Source: Lacihabitans sp. CCS-44 (GTDB lineage Bacteria; Bacteroidota; Bacteroidia; Cytophagales; Spirosomataceae). From it: a stretch of DNA of 64,000 nt. The translations under genes and the position numbers were made by a program. The stretch spans positions 434,001 through 498,000 of the forward strand of contig NZ_RJUE01000060.1 of the NCBI RefSeq assembly GCF_024343735.1, in the 5' to 3' direction. Shown piece after piece: positions 1 through 8,752 of the stretch. Positions within the stretch are counted from its first letter, which is position 1. Each line of letters starts with the position of its first letter. The notes below the pieces were generated by a model. The model was not told the DNA's origin, did no database searches, and was given only the letters and a program-made list of their open reading frames with translations.

Positions 1-211
1 AATATTTTTAGTGGTCTTGTTAAGCATTGAATGTTTATTTGAAAGGTCAAAAATATCTAATTATTGCTTTATTTTTTAGTAAAATCCAACTATTATTTGA
101 TGATAATTTGACAACAAATACCAATAGGTGGTCATATTTGTACCATAGTGAAAGTGGGACATCAAAAAAATACTATTTTCTCATGGAAGTGAACAATAAA
201 AAATGAAACAA

Positions 212-243
212 TTTGCAATTGTTATGCAAGCATACTATTTTTG
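212..243 (+). promoter_or_regulatory. Bacteroidota-type promoter of the Fe-S protein gene
   Basis: TTTG at 212-215 and TATTTTTG at 236-243, a perfect TAnnTTTG, are separated by 20 bases. This is the spacing known for the primary sigma factor of Bacteroidota. The predicted start of transcription is near 250, just ahead of the ATG at 263. Apart from this promoter, bases 1-262 are AT-rich and I see no gene in them. Confidence 0.55.
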
Positions 244-262
244 TTTCAAATCATAAATTACT

Positions 263-1042
263 ATGGACTACAAAATTTCTACAATGGCCGAGATGGCCGC
301 CAATGGTCAATCGCCAGAAATATTGTTTTGGGTAGGATGTGCCGGGTCGTTTGACGACAGGTATAAAAAAGTGACCAAGGCTTTTGTAAAAATTTTGAAT
401 CATATTGATATAAAATTTGCGGTTTTAGGTACTGAGGAGGCCTGTACGGGTGATCCCGCCAGGAGAGCAGGTAATGAGTTTACGTTTCAGATGCTGGCTC
501 AGCAAAACATTCAAGTTTTGAATGGCTATGGTGTAAAAAAAATAGTAACGGCCTGTCCGCATTGTTTTAATACGTTAAAAAATGAATATCCAGAGCTTGG
601 CGGAAGTTATGACGTAATTCACCATTCCACGTATTTGCAAGAATTGATAAATTCAGGAAAACTTAAAGTAGAAGGCGGAGCGTTTAAGGGACAAAAAATC
701 ACCTACCACGACTCCTGTTATCTGGGCCGAGCCAACGATATTTATGAAGCACCACGAGATTTGATAAAAGCCTTGGATGCGGAGCTGGTAGAAATGAAAA
801 AATGCAAAACTAACGGCCTTTGTTGCGGAGCTGGCGGTGGACAAATGTTTAAAGAACCTGAAAAAGGCACAAAAGACATCAACATAGAACGCATTGAGGA
901 TGCCATAGCCACAGGCTCAAAAGCGATAGCTGTAGCATGTCCTTTCTGTATGGTGATGATGTCTGATGGCGTAAAAAATAAAGAGAAGGAACACGAAGTA
1001 AAAGTTTACGACCTAGCTGAGCTTTTGGCAGAAAGCTTGTAA
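263..1042 (+). CDS. (Fe-S)-binding protein with two cysteine-rich CCG domains
   Basis: Cytoplasmic 259-residue protein of the cysteine-rich (CCG) family found in heterodisulfide reductase HdrB, glycolate oxidase GlcF and LutA. Two CCG modules are visible. The first ends in the ACPHC segment near residue 96. The second contains HDSCYLGR near residue 148, the GLCCGAGGG segment near residue 188 and a final ACPFC. Such domains bind a [4Fe-4S] or non-cubane cluster and pass electrons between redox partners. In many Bacteroidota a protein of this size lies beside a partner with ferredoxin-type clusters; that partner would be left of the window edge and cannot be seen. The ATG follows a strong predicted promoter by about 20 bases, which supports this start. 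The substrate and partner are not known. Confidence 0.85.
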   Translation: MDYKISTMAEMAANGQSPEILFWVGCAGSFDDRYKKVTKAFVKILNHIDIKFAVLGTEEACTGDPARRAGNEFTFQMLAQQNIQVLNGYGVKKIVTACPHCFNTLKNEYPELGGSYDVIHHSTYLQELINSGKLKVEGGAFKGQKITYHDSCYLGRANDIYEAPRDLIKALDAELVEMKKCKTNGLCCGAGGGQMFKEPEKGTKDINIERIEDAIATGSKAIAVACPFCMVMMSDGVKNKEKEHEVKVYDLAELLAESL

Positions 1043-1052
1043 GTGACGGTCA

Positions 1053-1139
1053 GACCGCAGGTCGGACCTGCCGGTACAATATATAAAAAAACGCTTCATT
1101 TATCGCCTTATTGAGGGTTCGACCGCAGGTCGGACCTGC
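1053..1139. repeat. Pair of identical palindromic intergenic repeats
   Basis: The 19-base sequence GACCGCAGGTCGGACCTGC occurs at 1053-1071 and again at 1121-1139. Each copy contains the perfect inverted repeat GCAGGTC-G-GACCTGC. The copies lie directly downstream of the Fe-S protein gene, so they may act as REP-like elements or as transcription end signals. The rest of the 1043-1294 spacer shows nothing else. Confidence 0.7.
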
Positions 1140-1294
1140 TTTAGTCCAATATTAAAAAAAACAGAATTATTACCATATTAATTGCCTTATTTAATATTTG
1201 AGGCCAACTCAGCCAAAGAATTTTGGAAAATTGTTTTACTCGATTAAAAAAACACCTACTTTCATATTCAAAATAATTCAACCCTATTTTTTCT

Positions 1295-2584
1295 ATGAAA
1301 AACATTTCATCAAGAAGAGAATTCCTTCAAAAGGCGACATTAGCTACGCTTGGCATGGCGGTATTTCCGAGTTTTGCAAGAAGAATTGCCCCTAGTGATA
1401 AAGTCCGAGTAGCACATATTGGCCTTGGAGGAATGGGCAATAGCCACTTGAATTGGTTCGCTGCATTACCCGAGGTTGACGTAGTGGGTATTTGCGATTT
1501 GGATTCAGAGCATCTCAACAACACCGCAAAAAAATATTCAACCAAATATCCTGACCGAAAACTTGAGTTTTTTGACGATTTCCGGAGGGTTTTGGACAGA
1601 AAAGACATTGATGCCATTACCGTTGCTACCCCAGATCATTGGCATGCACAGTTGGCTATTTTGGCTTTCGAAGCTGGAAAAGATGTTTATGGCGAAAAGC
1701 CGCTATCCTACAGCGTAAGAGAGGGTCAAATGATGTTGGCAGCACAAAAAAAGCACAATAAAATATTTCAGCTCGGCACACAGATACACGCAAGCGACAA
1801 CTACCACCGAGTACAGGAAATTATTCAGTCGGGTGTTTTAGGCAAAATAAATACTGTAAGGCTTTGGAAAACAGGACTTCCGCCAGTACTAGGTCCTTCA
1901 AATTACCAAAAACCACCAGCCAATCTCAACTATGATATGTGGCTTGGACCAGCACCTTATCACGAATATTCCCCAGAGCGTGTGCATTTCAATTACAGAT
2001 ATTTTCTAGATTATTCTGGCGGAGTGTTTCAGGATTTTTGGTGTCATATTGCCGATATTGTTTGGATGTCACTGAATCCTCAAAATCTTAGAAAAGTTAC
2101 GGCAAATGGCCAAAAACCAGACGGAGTTGGCGACGCACCGAAGACTATAGAAATAGAATATGAATTTGATGACTTGAAAATCTTCTGGACATCAACACCT
2201 CCAAATGTCCCAGGAGCGGCCACAAGAGGCATTGGAGCATATTTTGAAGGTGAAAAAGGTACATTAATATGTGATTATGGTACCAAAGAAATTACCATAA
2301 ATGGCATCACAATGCTAGATGTTCCTGAAGTACCGATTTCAATAATTCGTTCACCCGGGCATCAGCAAAACTTTATAGATGCAGTAAAAAGTCGTAAACA
2401 ACCAGAAAGTAATCTGGAATACGCCCGAAAAATGACCATGCCGATGCATTTGGGATTAATTTCTTACCGCTTAGGAAAATCTTTAAAGTGGAATCCTGAA
2501 ACAGAACGTTTCATGAAAAATAGGAAAGCAAACAAAATGCTTTGGAGGCCTTACCGTAAAGAATGGAATTTGATAGATACCTAA
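1295..2584 (+). CDS. Gfo/Idh/MocA family oxidoreductase, exported
   Basis: A 429-residue NAD(P)-dependent oxidoreductase-like protein. The N-terminus SRREFLQKATLATLGMA is a Tat-type leader, so the protein is probably exported to the periplasm with its nucleotide already bound. A Rossmann fold follows (GLGGMG near residue 45), then the EKP motif (GEKPLS near residue 134) whose lysine is catalytic in the family, then the C-terminal alpha/beta substrate domain. Members act on sugars, inositols and related polyols. The substrate here is unknown. Tat-exported Gfo/Idh/MocA proteins are very common in Bacteroidota and Planctomycetes that degrade sugars. It stands alone, with a different kind of protein on each side. 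Confidence 0.85.
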   Translation: MKNISSRREFLQKATLATLGMAVFPSFARRIAPSDKVRVAHIGLGGMGNSHLNWFAALPEVDVVGICDLDSEHLNNTAKKYSTKYPDRKLEFFDDFRRVLDRKDIDAITVATPDHWHAQLAILAFEAGKDVYGEKPLSYSVREGQMMLAAQKKHNKIFQLGTQIHASDNYHRVQEIIQSGVLGKINTVRLWKTGLPPVLGPSNYQKPPANLNYDMWLGPAPYHEYSPERVHFNYRYFLDYSGGVFQDFWCHIADIVWMSLNPQNLRKVTANGQKPDGVGDAPKTIEIEYEFDDLKIFWTSTPPNVPGAATRGIGAYFEGEKGTLICDYGTKEITINGITMLDVPEVPISIIRSPGHQQNFIDAVKSRKQPESNLEYARKMTMPMHLGLISYRLGKSLKWNPETERFMKNRKANKMLWRPYRKEWNLIDT

Positions 2585-2661
2585 TTAAAAACAGGTCGGG
2601 TTTAAAGGTATACACTGTCCAAATATTTGAAAGGATTGAGAAGGATTGCTAAAAAACAAGC

Positions 2662-2669
2662 TAATTTTG
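2662..2669 (+). promoter_or_regulatory. -7 promoter element of the NhaD gene
   Basis: TAATTTTG is a perfect TAnnTTTG, 23 bases ahead of the ATG at 2692. No good -33 TTTG is correctly spaced (the nearest candidate is ATTG at 2635-2638), so the call rests on the -7 element alone. Confidence 0.35.
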
Positions 2670-2691
2670 GGCATTAATAATTCAAGATTTT

Positions 2692-3969
2692 ATGGAAGGA
2701 CTCATAGTTCTTATTTTTGTTGTTGGGTATGCTGCCATCGTAATGGAGCACAAGTTATCTATAAACAAATCGGCTTCGGCATTATTAACAGGCGTACTGT
2801 GTTGGACAATAGTTGCTTTAGTTTCTACAAACATTGAAGAGACACAGCATCATCTCAATGAACATTTGAGCGAAATTGCGGGCATTTTATTCTTTCTAAT
2901 GGGAGCCATGACCATCGTTGAGTTAATAGCAACTTATGGTGGCTTCGAAATTATTACCGATAAAATAACCACCACCAGTCAGTCAAGATTACTATGGATT
3001 ATTTCCATGATTACTTTTTTTATGTCTGCATTGTTAGATAACCTTACTACCACAATTGTAATGGCGGCCTTGGTAAGCAAAATAGTACACGACTCCAAGT
3101 TGCGATTGATGTATGTAGGCCTAATTGTTATTGCAGCAAATGCTGGCGGAGCATGGTCACCTATTGGCGACGTAACTACCACCATGCTCTGGATTGGTGG
3201 ACAAATATCTACCATGAGTATAATGACTCAGCTGTTTTTGCCGTCCTTTATCAGTTTATTAATCCCTACTTATGTACTATCTACACAAATGAAAGGAGTA
3301 CTGCCTAAGTCACAGAGCAGTAAAGAAAATGGAGTACATACAGATGGTGATTTTGGCAAAAAAACCATTTTTTGGGTAGGCTTGGTAGGTTTATTGTCGG
3401 TGCCTGTTTTTAAATCGGTTACACATTTGCCGCCATTTATGGGTATGTTGCTGGCCTTGGGCACCATTTGGGCTGTTTCTGAGCTATTGCTAAAAGATAA
3501 AGAAGAACATGTAAAAAGTAAGCTTTCTATTTTTCGTGTTATCGAAAAAATAGATTTGCCAAGCATACTGTTTTTCCTGGGTATTTTGTTGTCCGTAGGA
3601 GCCTTGCAGACCATGGGAATGCTTACTTCGGCGGCAGATTGGTTAACCGAAAATCTTAAAAACCAAACCGTAGTTGTTACCGTAATAGGCTTACTATCAG
3701 CAATTGTAGACAATGTGCCATTGGTTGCTGCGGCTATGGGAATGTACAATTTAGAACAATTTCCAATGGACGACCCATTTTGGGAACTGTTGGCTTTTTG
3801 TGCGGGTACGGGCGGTAGTATTCTCATCATTGGCTCGGCTGCGGGCGTAGCGGCCATGGGGTTGGCCAAAATAGAGTTTTTCTGGTATTTGAAAAAAATG
3901 AGTTGGCTTGCTTTGATAGGTTATTTTGCAGGAATCGGGGTGTTTTTATTACAAAAGATGATTTTCTAA
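2692..3969 (+). CDS. nhaD: Sodium:proton antiporter, NhaD family
   Basis: A 425-residue inner-membrane protein with about 11-12 hydrophobic segments, of the NhaD/ArsB ion-transporter superfamily. It is expected to exchange cytoplasmic sodium for protons. Family hallmarks are the SALLDNLTTTIVMAAL segment near residue 106, the GGAWSPIGDVTTTMLW segment near residue 154 with its buried aspartate, and a second inverted copy with IVDNVPLVAAAMGMY and GTGGSILIIGSAAG near residues 340-385. The length is normal. A TAnnTTTG element lies just upstream and an intrinsic terminator follows, so it is probably a single-gene unit. Confidence 0.85.
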   Translation: MEGLIVLIFVVGYAAIVMEHKLSINKSASALLTGVLCWTIVALVSTNIEETQHHLNEHLSEIAGILFFLMGAMTIVELIATYGGFEIITDKITTTSQSRLLWIISMITFFMSALLDNLTTTIVMAALVSKIVHDSKLRLMYVGLIVIAANAGGAWSPIGDVTTTMLWIGGQISTMSIMTQLFLPSFISLLIPTYVLSTQMKGVLPKSQSSKENGVHTDGDFGKKTIFWVGLVGLLSVPVFKSVTHLPPFMGMLLALGTIWAVSELLLKDKEEHVKSKLSIFRVIEKIDLPSILFFLGILLSVGALQTMGMLTSAADWLTENLKNQTVVVTVIGLLSAIVDNVPLVAAAMGMYNLEQFPMDDPFWELLAFCAGTGGSILIIGSAAGVAAMGLAKIEFFWYLKKMSWLALIGYFAGIGVFLLQKMIF

Positions 3970-3990
3970 TTTACCAGTCATAAATCTATA

Positions 3991-4033
3991 AAAAGACTTT
4001 TGGGCATTGGCTCGAAGGTCTTTTATTTTTTAG
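3991..4033 (+). terminator. Intrinsic terminator after nhaD
   Basis: AAAAGACTTT (3991-4000) pairs with AAGGTCTTTT (4015-4024), 10 pairs with one G-T wobble, and is followed by a T-rich run to 4033. The reading frame of the next gene is open from 4000, inside this hairpin, which argues for the later start at 4096. Confidence 0.6.
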
Positions 4034-4095
4034 AACTTTTAGAAACCAAATCTTTTCGTATTTTTGGATATAAATATTCAACCAATCAAAATATT

Positions 4096-4860
4096 ATGAA
4101 AAACAAATATTTTTTTTCCTTAGCAGTACTATTTCTTTGCAGTATTTCTGCTTTTTCTCAAAAACAATTCAAGGTTTTATTGTTTACAAAAACGGCTGGC
4201 TGGCACCATGAATCTATTCATGAGGGCGTGGAGGCTATTCGAAAAATGGGTGATAGACACTTTTTTGATGTGGATTGGCAGGAAAACACCATGTTTATTA
4301 ATGAGAAAAATCTAGAGAAATATCAGGTTATTATTTTCTTGAACACCACAGCAGATGTTTTGAACGACGAACAACAAAAGGCAGTGGAGAAATTTATACA
4401 AGCTGGAAAAGGTTGGGTAGGAATACACTCTGCGTCTGACACCGAATATGAATGGCCGTGGTACACCAAAATGGTGGGGATGATGTTTAAAATACATCCG
4501 ACCAACCAAACGGCTTATTTGAGAGTACAAGACAGCAATTTCCCTGGCATGGAGCGTTTCCCGAAAAAACTTCTTTGGACCGACGAATGGTATGAGTTTC
4601 AGACACCTGCCAAAGCCACAGACTTGAAAATATTGGTAACAGTAGATGAAAAAACCTACAATCCAAACGCCAAATGGGGAACCAACGAAGGCAAAGGTAT
4701 GGGGGCTGTTCACCCAATCAGTTGGTATCATCCTTACGATGGCGGAAGAGCTTTTTACACGGCTTTAGGACACATTCCGTCAACATTTTCAGACCAAACT
4801 TTCCTTGACCACATCTATGGCGGCATTTATTGGGCAGCTACTGGTAAGGGGATTGAGTAA
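4096..4860 (+). CDS. ThuA-like domain protein, secreted
   Basis: A 254-residue protein with a Sec signal peptide of about 20 residues (MKNKYFFSLAVLFL, cleavage after SAFS). The mature part is a class I glutamine-amidotransferase-like fold of the ThuA (trehalose utilization) family: KTAGWHHESI near the start, GWVGIHSASDTEYEWPWY in the middle, and PISWYHPYDGGRAFYTALGH towards the end. In Bacteroidota these proteins accompany sugar and polyol degradation genes, but no reaction is settled. The frame is open from 4000. I chose 4096 because the earlier part overlaps the nhaD terminator and only the later ATG gives a signal peptide. Confidence 0.8.
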   Translation: MKNKYFFSLAVLFLCSISAFSQKQFKVLLFTKTAGWHHESIHEGVEAIRKMGDRHFFDVDWQENTMFINEKNLEKYQVIIFLNTTADVLNDEQQKAVEKFIQAGKGWVGIHSASDTEYEWPWYTKMVGMMFKIHPTNQTAYLRVQDSNFPGMERFPKKLLWTDEWYEFQTPAKATDLKILVTVDEKTYNPNAKWGTNEGKGMGAVHPISWYHPYDGGRAFYTALGHIPSTFSDQTFLDHIYGGIYWAATGKGIE

Positions 4861-4861
4861 A

Positions 4862-5054
4862 GCAAGGCATTGAGGTACAAAGGCACTGAGGTATTTGTCA
4901 TAAGTTATGAAAGCATTCAGGCACAAGGACATAGTATTCTATATTAACTGTGTGGCTATGTGTTTAATAAACCAAAATGAGCAAAGAGAATACTCTGTGA
5001 ACCTCAAAAACTCAAAGTGAATAAAAAGAAACCTTGGTGTAACTCTGTGTCAAA
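4862..5054. repeat. Word-like intergenic repeat, degenerate copies in both orientations
   Basis: The spacer 4861-5061 is built of short recurring words such as AAGGCACTGAGGTA and, in the opposite sense, ACCTTGGTGTAACTCTGTG. It resembles a widespread intergenic repeat made of words like CTTTGTGNCTTTGTGG. Better-preserved relatives are at 22653 and 57241. No open frame or promoter stands out. Confidence 0.5.
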
Positions 5055-5061
5055 CTAGAAC

Positions 5062-5697
5062 ATGGAAATAGAAAAGATAACAATAGATCAAAAAGAAACG
5101 CTCGACGAGGCCTTCAAAATCTATGAATCTTCATTTCCAGCCAATGAGCGTCAGACTTTAGAAACATTAAAAATCAGACTTAAAGAAGACAAAGAAGTAC
5201 TTTTTGCCGCTAAAATTAACGACGAAGTCGTGGGCATTGGGTTCTTGTTTGACTTACTTGGGTCTGATTTTTTACTTTTAGACTACTTGGCCGTCAAAGA
5301 ACACCACCGTGGCAAGCAAATAGGAGAGAGGCTTTTTGAGTTTCTGAAGGATTATGCAAATCAGCAACATAAACATCTGCTTATGGAAGTAGATGACCCC
5401 GATTTTGGAGATGATAAATTCTTGAAAATTAAACGAATAGCGTTTTACCAAAAAAATGGAGCACTTTGGCTTAAAGACATAGAATATATCTTACCAGCTT
5501 TGGATGGCACAAATTCAACGGAGCAGATTCTTATGATTGTTCCGTATAGTTCAAAAAACGAGTTTTCCGGAGCAGAAATTAAAACTTTGGTAGAATTGCT
5601 TTATTCTGAGCTTTATGGGATTGAGGGAGAGGATAATAATCTTTCTAAAACTATAAAATCAGTAAGCGAAAAAGTAGATGCTTTATCTTTTTTATAA
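5062..5697 (+). CDS. GNAT family N-acetyltransferase
   Basis: A 211-residue cytoplasmic acyltransferase. The acetyl-CoA binding motif A is visible as LDYLAVKEHHRGKQIGERL near residues 75-93, followed by the C-terminal beta bulge strand LMEVDDPDFGDD and a helix reading KRIAFYQKNGA that is typical for GNATs. The last 50 residues are an extra tail. The acceptor substrate cannot be predicted. The stop is one base from the end of the convergent gene on the minus strand, leaving no room for a terminator between them. Confidence 0.8.
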   Translation: MEIEKITIDQKETLDEAFKIYESSFPANERQTLETLKIRLKEDKEVLFAAKINDEVVGIGFLFDLLGSDFLLLDYLAVKEHHRGKQIGERLFEFLKDYANQQHKHLLMEVDDPDFGDDKFLKIKRIAFYQKNGALWLKDIEYILPALDGTNSTEQILMIVPYSSKNEFSGAEIKTLVELLYSELYGIEGEDNNLSKTIKSVSEKVDALSFL

Positions 5698-5698
5698 T

Positions 5699-6541
5699 TC
5701 AAAATCCCATCAAATCAGGCTCAACAAATTCCTTCCTGGCCCTTTCATTTTTTAAAATGTCAAAGCTATAATGTTCAGAAACCAATTGTTTGAAGTCATA
5801 TTTCAATGTTGGAAAAGCTTGGATGAAATCTAGAAAATTAGCGGCTTCGGCTTTTTGCATAAAATGATGAACCATGTTAATGGAGGCAACCGTTAGTGTT
5901 TTGTTAAACTTTTCCTCAGCTCCAAGGGGCTTTACAAAAGCCAAAATCTGTTCACAAATTATTTCAGAACCAAGGTTTAGCCCATGGGTTTGAATCATAA
6001 TCCAAGCCAATCGTAAGTGGGCTTCGTGTGTAAAAATTTCAGGAATAAGCGTTTTATCAGTAAACTGACTGGCAAATTCTTCATCAGAAAGTATTTGGTG
6101 TTTTTCTAAAGGGAAAGCCACTTCGTTATCAATCGGCAGCTTTTCTAAATCTGGCTCCAGCCATTCATTTCTTGCTTTTGAAGAAAAAAGGTCGTCTTTG
6201 GAATAAAATCTCAAAGCCAAACTTCGGCTAGCCCAATCAGAATTTATAAACGTTTCTGCAGTTTCTTCAAAAGATTTTTCTTTGTTTAAATTCACAAAGT
6301 TTGCGGCGACCAAGAGCCAAAACCTCGTCAAAGTTTCGTGATAACCTTGGCTGTCTGTGTTGGGTGTTCCGACTGAAAGGTTAAAACTTTTAATATGAAA
6401 ACGCAGTAAGTTCAAAGCCTTGGGCAAATCGTAGGATTTGCAATACCAAATGGCTACAATCAAATGAGCTTCATGCGTCCATTTTTCTTTTGGTAAAGTG
6501 CAAGAATTGAATTTGGTTACTAAATCTTCGTAATCGCTCAT
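5699..6541 (-). CDS. Uncharacterised protein with two copies of a THEAHL repeat domain
   Basis: I do not recognise a named function. The 280 residues are two related halves. THEAHL occurs at residues 22-27 and 171-176, and each half ends in a matching block: YSKDDLFSSKARNEWLEPDL at 113-132 and YSFDILKNERARKEFVEPDL at 258-277. The two histidines and the acidic residue in THEAHL could bind a metal. No signal peptide or membrane segment is present, so it should be cytoplasmic. Its ATG overlaps the stop of the upstream beta-lactamase gene by four bases (ATGA), which points to translational coupling. Confidence 0.75.
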   Translation of the reverse strand: MSDYEDLVTKFNSCTLPKEKWTHEAHLIVAIWYCKSYDLPKALNLLRFHIKSFNLSVGTPNTDSQGYHETLTRFWLLVAANFVNLNKEKSFEETAETFINSDWASRSLALRFYSKDDLFSSKARNEWLEPDLEKLPIDNEVAFPLEKHQILSDEEFASQFTDKTLIPEIFTHEAHLRLAWIMIQTHGLNLGSEIICEQILAFVKPLGAEEKFNKTLTVASINMVHHFMQKAEAANFLDFIQAFPTLKYDFKQLVSEHYSFDILKNERARKEFVEPDLMGF

Positions 6542-7419
6542 TTCAAATAATCGTAGGTGGCTTTGGCTATTTCAGCAATAATTTTTTCGTTGATTTCGAT
6601 TTTTTCTTTCGAATTACTCACAAAAACGGCTATCGCAAACTGATTTCCATTGGGGAGGGTTACGATTCCGATGTCATTTACTGCCGCCATTATTCCCGTT
6701 TCTTTGTTGGTGCCAGAGGTTCCTGTTTTGTGTGCTAATATAGTTCCAGCAGGAAACAATCCTTTGAGTCTATTAGGCCCAGTGGAGGTTTCTAGTAATA
6801 GTTTATTGATAAAATCCTGACTTTTAGCAGAAAGTATTTTCTTGTCATGAAGAACCCTTAATAATTCAATAGCAGACTTTGGCGAAGAATAATTTTCAAA
6901 TTGTGGCCCCCAAGAAGCCTGCATAGCGGTTTCGTTATGTTTTACTTGTACGTCTTTCATACCTATTTTTTTTAGATAATCGTCCACCACTTTTGGACCT
7001 CCGATGAGATCAAGCAGAACTTCACATCCCACATTGTCACTCTCCGAAACCGTTGGTTTCAAAATCTCAGCCAGCGTTAGTTTTGCATTACCGTTAGGGT
7101 ATTTGGTTCGTAAAGGGCTGTACCAATCTGGTTCCATGCGTTCTTTCGAAATGTAAACTTCTTGTGAAAGGCTCAGCTTGCCTTTATCCACTAAGTCTAA
7201 AACCGCCAAAGCAATATGAAACTTGAAGACACTTTGCATCGGGAAATGCTCCGTTTGGTTGATTCCGTAAGATTTTTTGTTCTTGAAATCGTATATTGAA
7301 ACACCTACTTTTACTTTTTTGCCTTTCAAAATTTCTGAAAACTGTTTATTTAAGTCTGTGGTTTGGGCAAAAGACTTTATAGAAAGCAGAATAATTAGCA
7401 AAGAGTAAAATTTTCTCAT
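6538..7419 (-). CDS. bla: Class A beta-lactamase, subclass A2-like
   Basis: A 293-residue periplasmic serine beta-lactamase with a signal peptide of about 18 residues (cleavage after SFA). All active-site elements are present: S63-V-F-K66, S127-D128-N129, E163 in the omega loop (NETAM) and K231-T232-G233. The layout around NETAM and the inserted segments match subclass A2 (the CepA/PER/CfxA side of the family), which is typical of Bacteroidota. It probably hydrolyses penicillins and cephalosporins, but the spectrum cannot be read from sequence. It is coupled by an ATGA overlap to the downstream duplicated-domain gene. No mobile element or foreign base composition surrounds it, so it is probably an intrinsic chromosomal gene. 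Confidence 0.88.
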   Translation of the reverse strand: MRKFYSLLIILLSIKSFAQTTDLNKQFSEILKGKKVKVGVSIYDFKNKKSYGINQTEHFPMQSVFKFHIALAVLDLVDKGKLSLSQEVYISKERMEPDWYSPLRTKYPNGNAKLTLAEILKPTVSESDNVGCEVLLDLIGGPKVVDDYLKKIGMKDVQVKHNETAMQASWGPQFENYSSPKSAIELLRVLHDKKILSAKSQDFINKLLLETSTGPNRLKGLFPAGTILAHKTGTSGTNKETGIMAAVNDIGIVTLPNGNQFAIAVFVSNSKEKIEINEKIIAEIAKATYDYLK

Positions 7420-7519
7420 TTATGTATTTTTATCATAAAATTAAAGTTTTTGTAAGATTTTAAAACTATTTGGTTTTGAATAAATTAAAATCACACTTTT
7501 TGTCCAATTTTTTACAAAA

Positions 7520-7550
7520 AAAATCCCGCCAATTACTCAGCGGGATTTTC
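7520..7550 (-). terminator. Intrinsic terminator after asd
   Basis: AAAATCCCGC (7520-7529) and GCGGGATTTT (7540-7549) form a 10-bp stem with a 10-base loop. On the minus strand it is followed by a run of T, so it should end transcription of asd before the beta-lactamase gene. Confidence 0.8.
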
Positions 7551-7573
7551 TAATATTCGTTTCTGTTCTGAAA

Positions 7574-8566
7574 TCAAATCAACCCTTTTTTCAAAAGATG
7601 TTCTGCTATTTGTACTGCGTTTGTGGCGGCTCCTTTTCGTAGGTTATCGGCTACACACCAAAGGTTTAGTGTTTTTTCTTGTGATTCGTCTCTACGGATA
7701 CGGCCCACAAAAACTTCGTCTTTACCGTGAGCAGTAATCGGCATTGGGTAAAGGAAATTGGCCGGGTCGTCTTGAACAATCACCCCTTCTGTGGCTGCCA
7801 AAAGCTCACGAACAGTGGTCAAATCAAAGTCATTTTCAAACTCTATGTTTACAGCCTCAGAGTGACCACCAATAGTAGGGATACGAACTGTAGTAGCCGT
7901 TACTTTGATGCTATCGTCGCCCATGATTTTGTTGGTCTCTTTGATCATCTTCATTTCTTCTTTGGTGTAACCATTTTCAAGAAATACATCGATGTGAGGT
8001 AACACGTTCAAGTCGATTTTGTGCGGATACACTTTAGCTACGCTATCGTCACCCGCTCTTTCTGCAAAAAGTTGGTCAACCGCCGCTTTGCCTGTTCCAG
8101 TAACCGACTGATAGGTAGATACTACCACACGTTTGATTTTATATTTTTCATGCAAAGGCTTCATCACCACCACCATCTGTATGGTAGAGCAATTTGGATT
8201 TGCAATGATTTTGTCTTCTGCCGTCAACACGTCAGCGTTCACTTCAGGCACCACCAATTTCTTGGTAGGATCCATACGCCAAGCCGATGAATTGTCGATA
8301 ACCGTAATGCCGGCCTCAGCAAACTTAGGGGCCATTTCGAGTGAAGTGCCACCGCCAGCGGAGAAAATGGCAACGTTTGGCTTCATTTTGATGGCGTCGT
8401 CGTAACCCACAACCGTAAATTCTTGGCCTTTAAAACTGATTTTTTTCCCGATAGAACGCTCCGAAGCGACCGGGATGATTTCTGTAACTGGGAAATTTCT
8501 TTCCGCCAAAACTTTCAAGATTTCGCCACCCACTAGACCGGTAGCTCCTACTACTGCAACTTTCAT
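7574..8566 (-). CDS. asd: Aspartate-semialdehyde dehydrogenase
   Basis: A 330-residue cytoplasmic enzyme that reduces 4-phospho-L-aspartate to L-aspartate 4-semialdehyde with NADPH, the branch point for lysine, diaminopimelate, threonine and methionine. The N-terminal Rossmann motif is MKVAVVGATGLVGGEILKVL. The catalytic cysteine is C126 in NPNCSTIQ, and the catalytic histidine lies in IPTIGGHSEAVNIEF. The frame stays open 12 codons further upstream, but the residues there do not fit the family, so I start at the ATG that gives MKVAVVG. A terminator follows the gene. Confidence 0.93.
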   Translation of the reverse strand: MKVAVVGATGLVGGEILKVLAERNFPVTEIIPVASERSIGKKISFKGQEFTVVGYDDAIKMKPNVAIFSAGGGTSLEMAPKFAEAGITVIDNSSAWRMDPTKKLVVPEVNADVLTAEDKIIANPNCSTIQMVVVMKPLHEKYKIKRVVVSTYQSVTGTGKAAVDQLFAERAGDDSVAKVYPHKIDLNVLPHIDVFLENGYTKEEMKMIKETNKIMGDDSIKVTATTVRIPTIGGHSEAVNIEFENDFDLTTVRELLAATEGVIVQDDPANFLYPMPITAHGKDEVFVGRIRRDESQEKTLNLWCVADNLRKGAATNAVQIAEHLLKKGLI

Positions 8567-8752
8567 GATAATTAATGTACCCCCCGACCCATGGCAGAGC
8601 ATTTAAATTATTGATAAAGAGAGAGGTCTATTCTCTTTTTGTTGAATTTGTTGTAAACGTATTGATGGGTGTAAATGGGTTGCAAAATTAAGAAAAAGAT
8701 TTTTTAATAAAAATAGGTTGGACATATTAGTAGAACGATTTTTCAAATCCTT

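Noticed and set aside
1198-1395. Open frame of 65 codons ahead of the Gfo/Idh/MocA gene
   Set aside because: It overlaps the Tat leader of the real gene in another frame and resembles no protein; probably a chance frame in AT-rich DNA.
3270-3869. Open frame of 199 codons on the minus strand
   Set aside because: It is fully antisense to the well-conserved nhaD gene, has a composition-driven sequence and no recognisable domain.
6538-7419. Recently acquired resistance gene
   Set aside because: No insertion sequence, integron site or compositional break flanks the beta-lactamase, and A2-type enzymes are common native genes in Bacteroidota.
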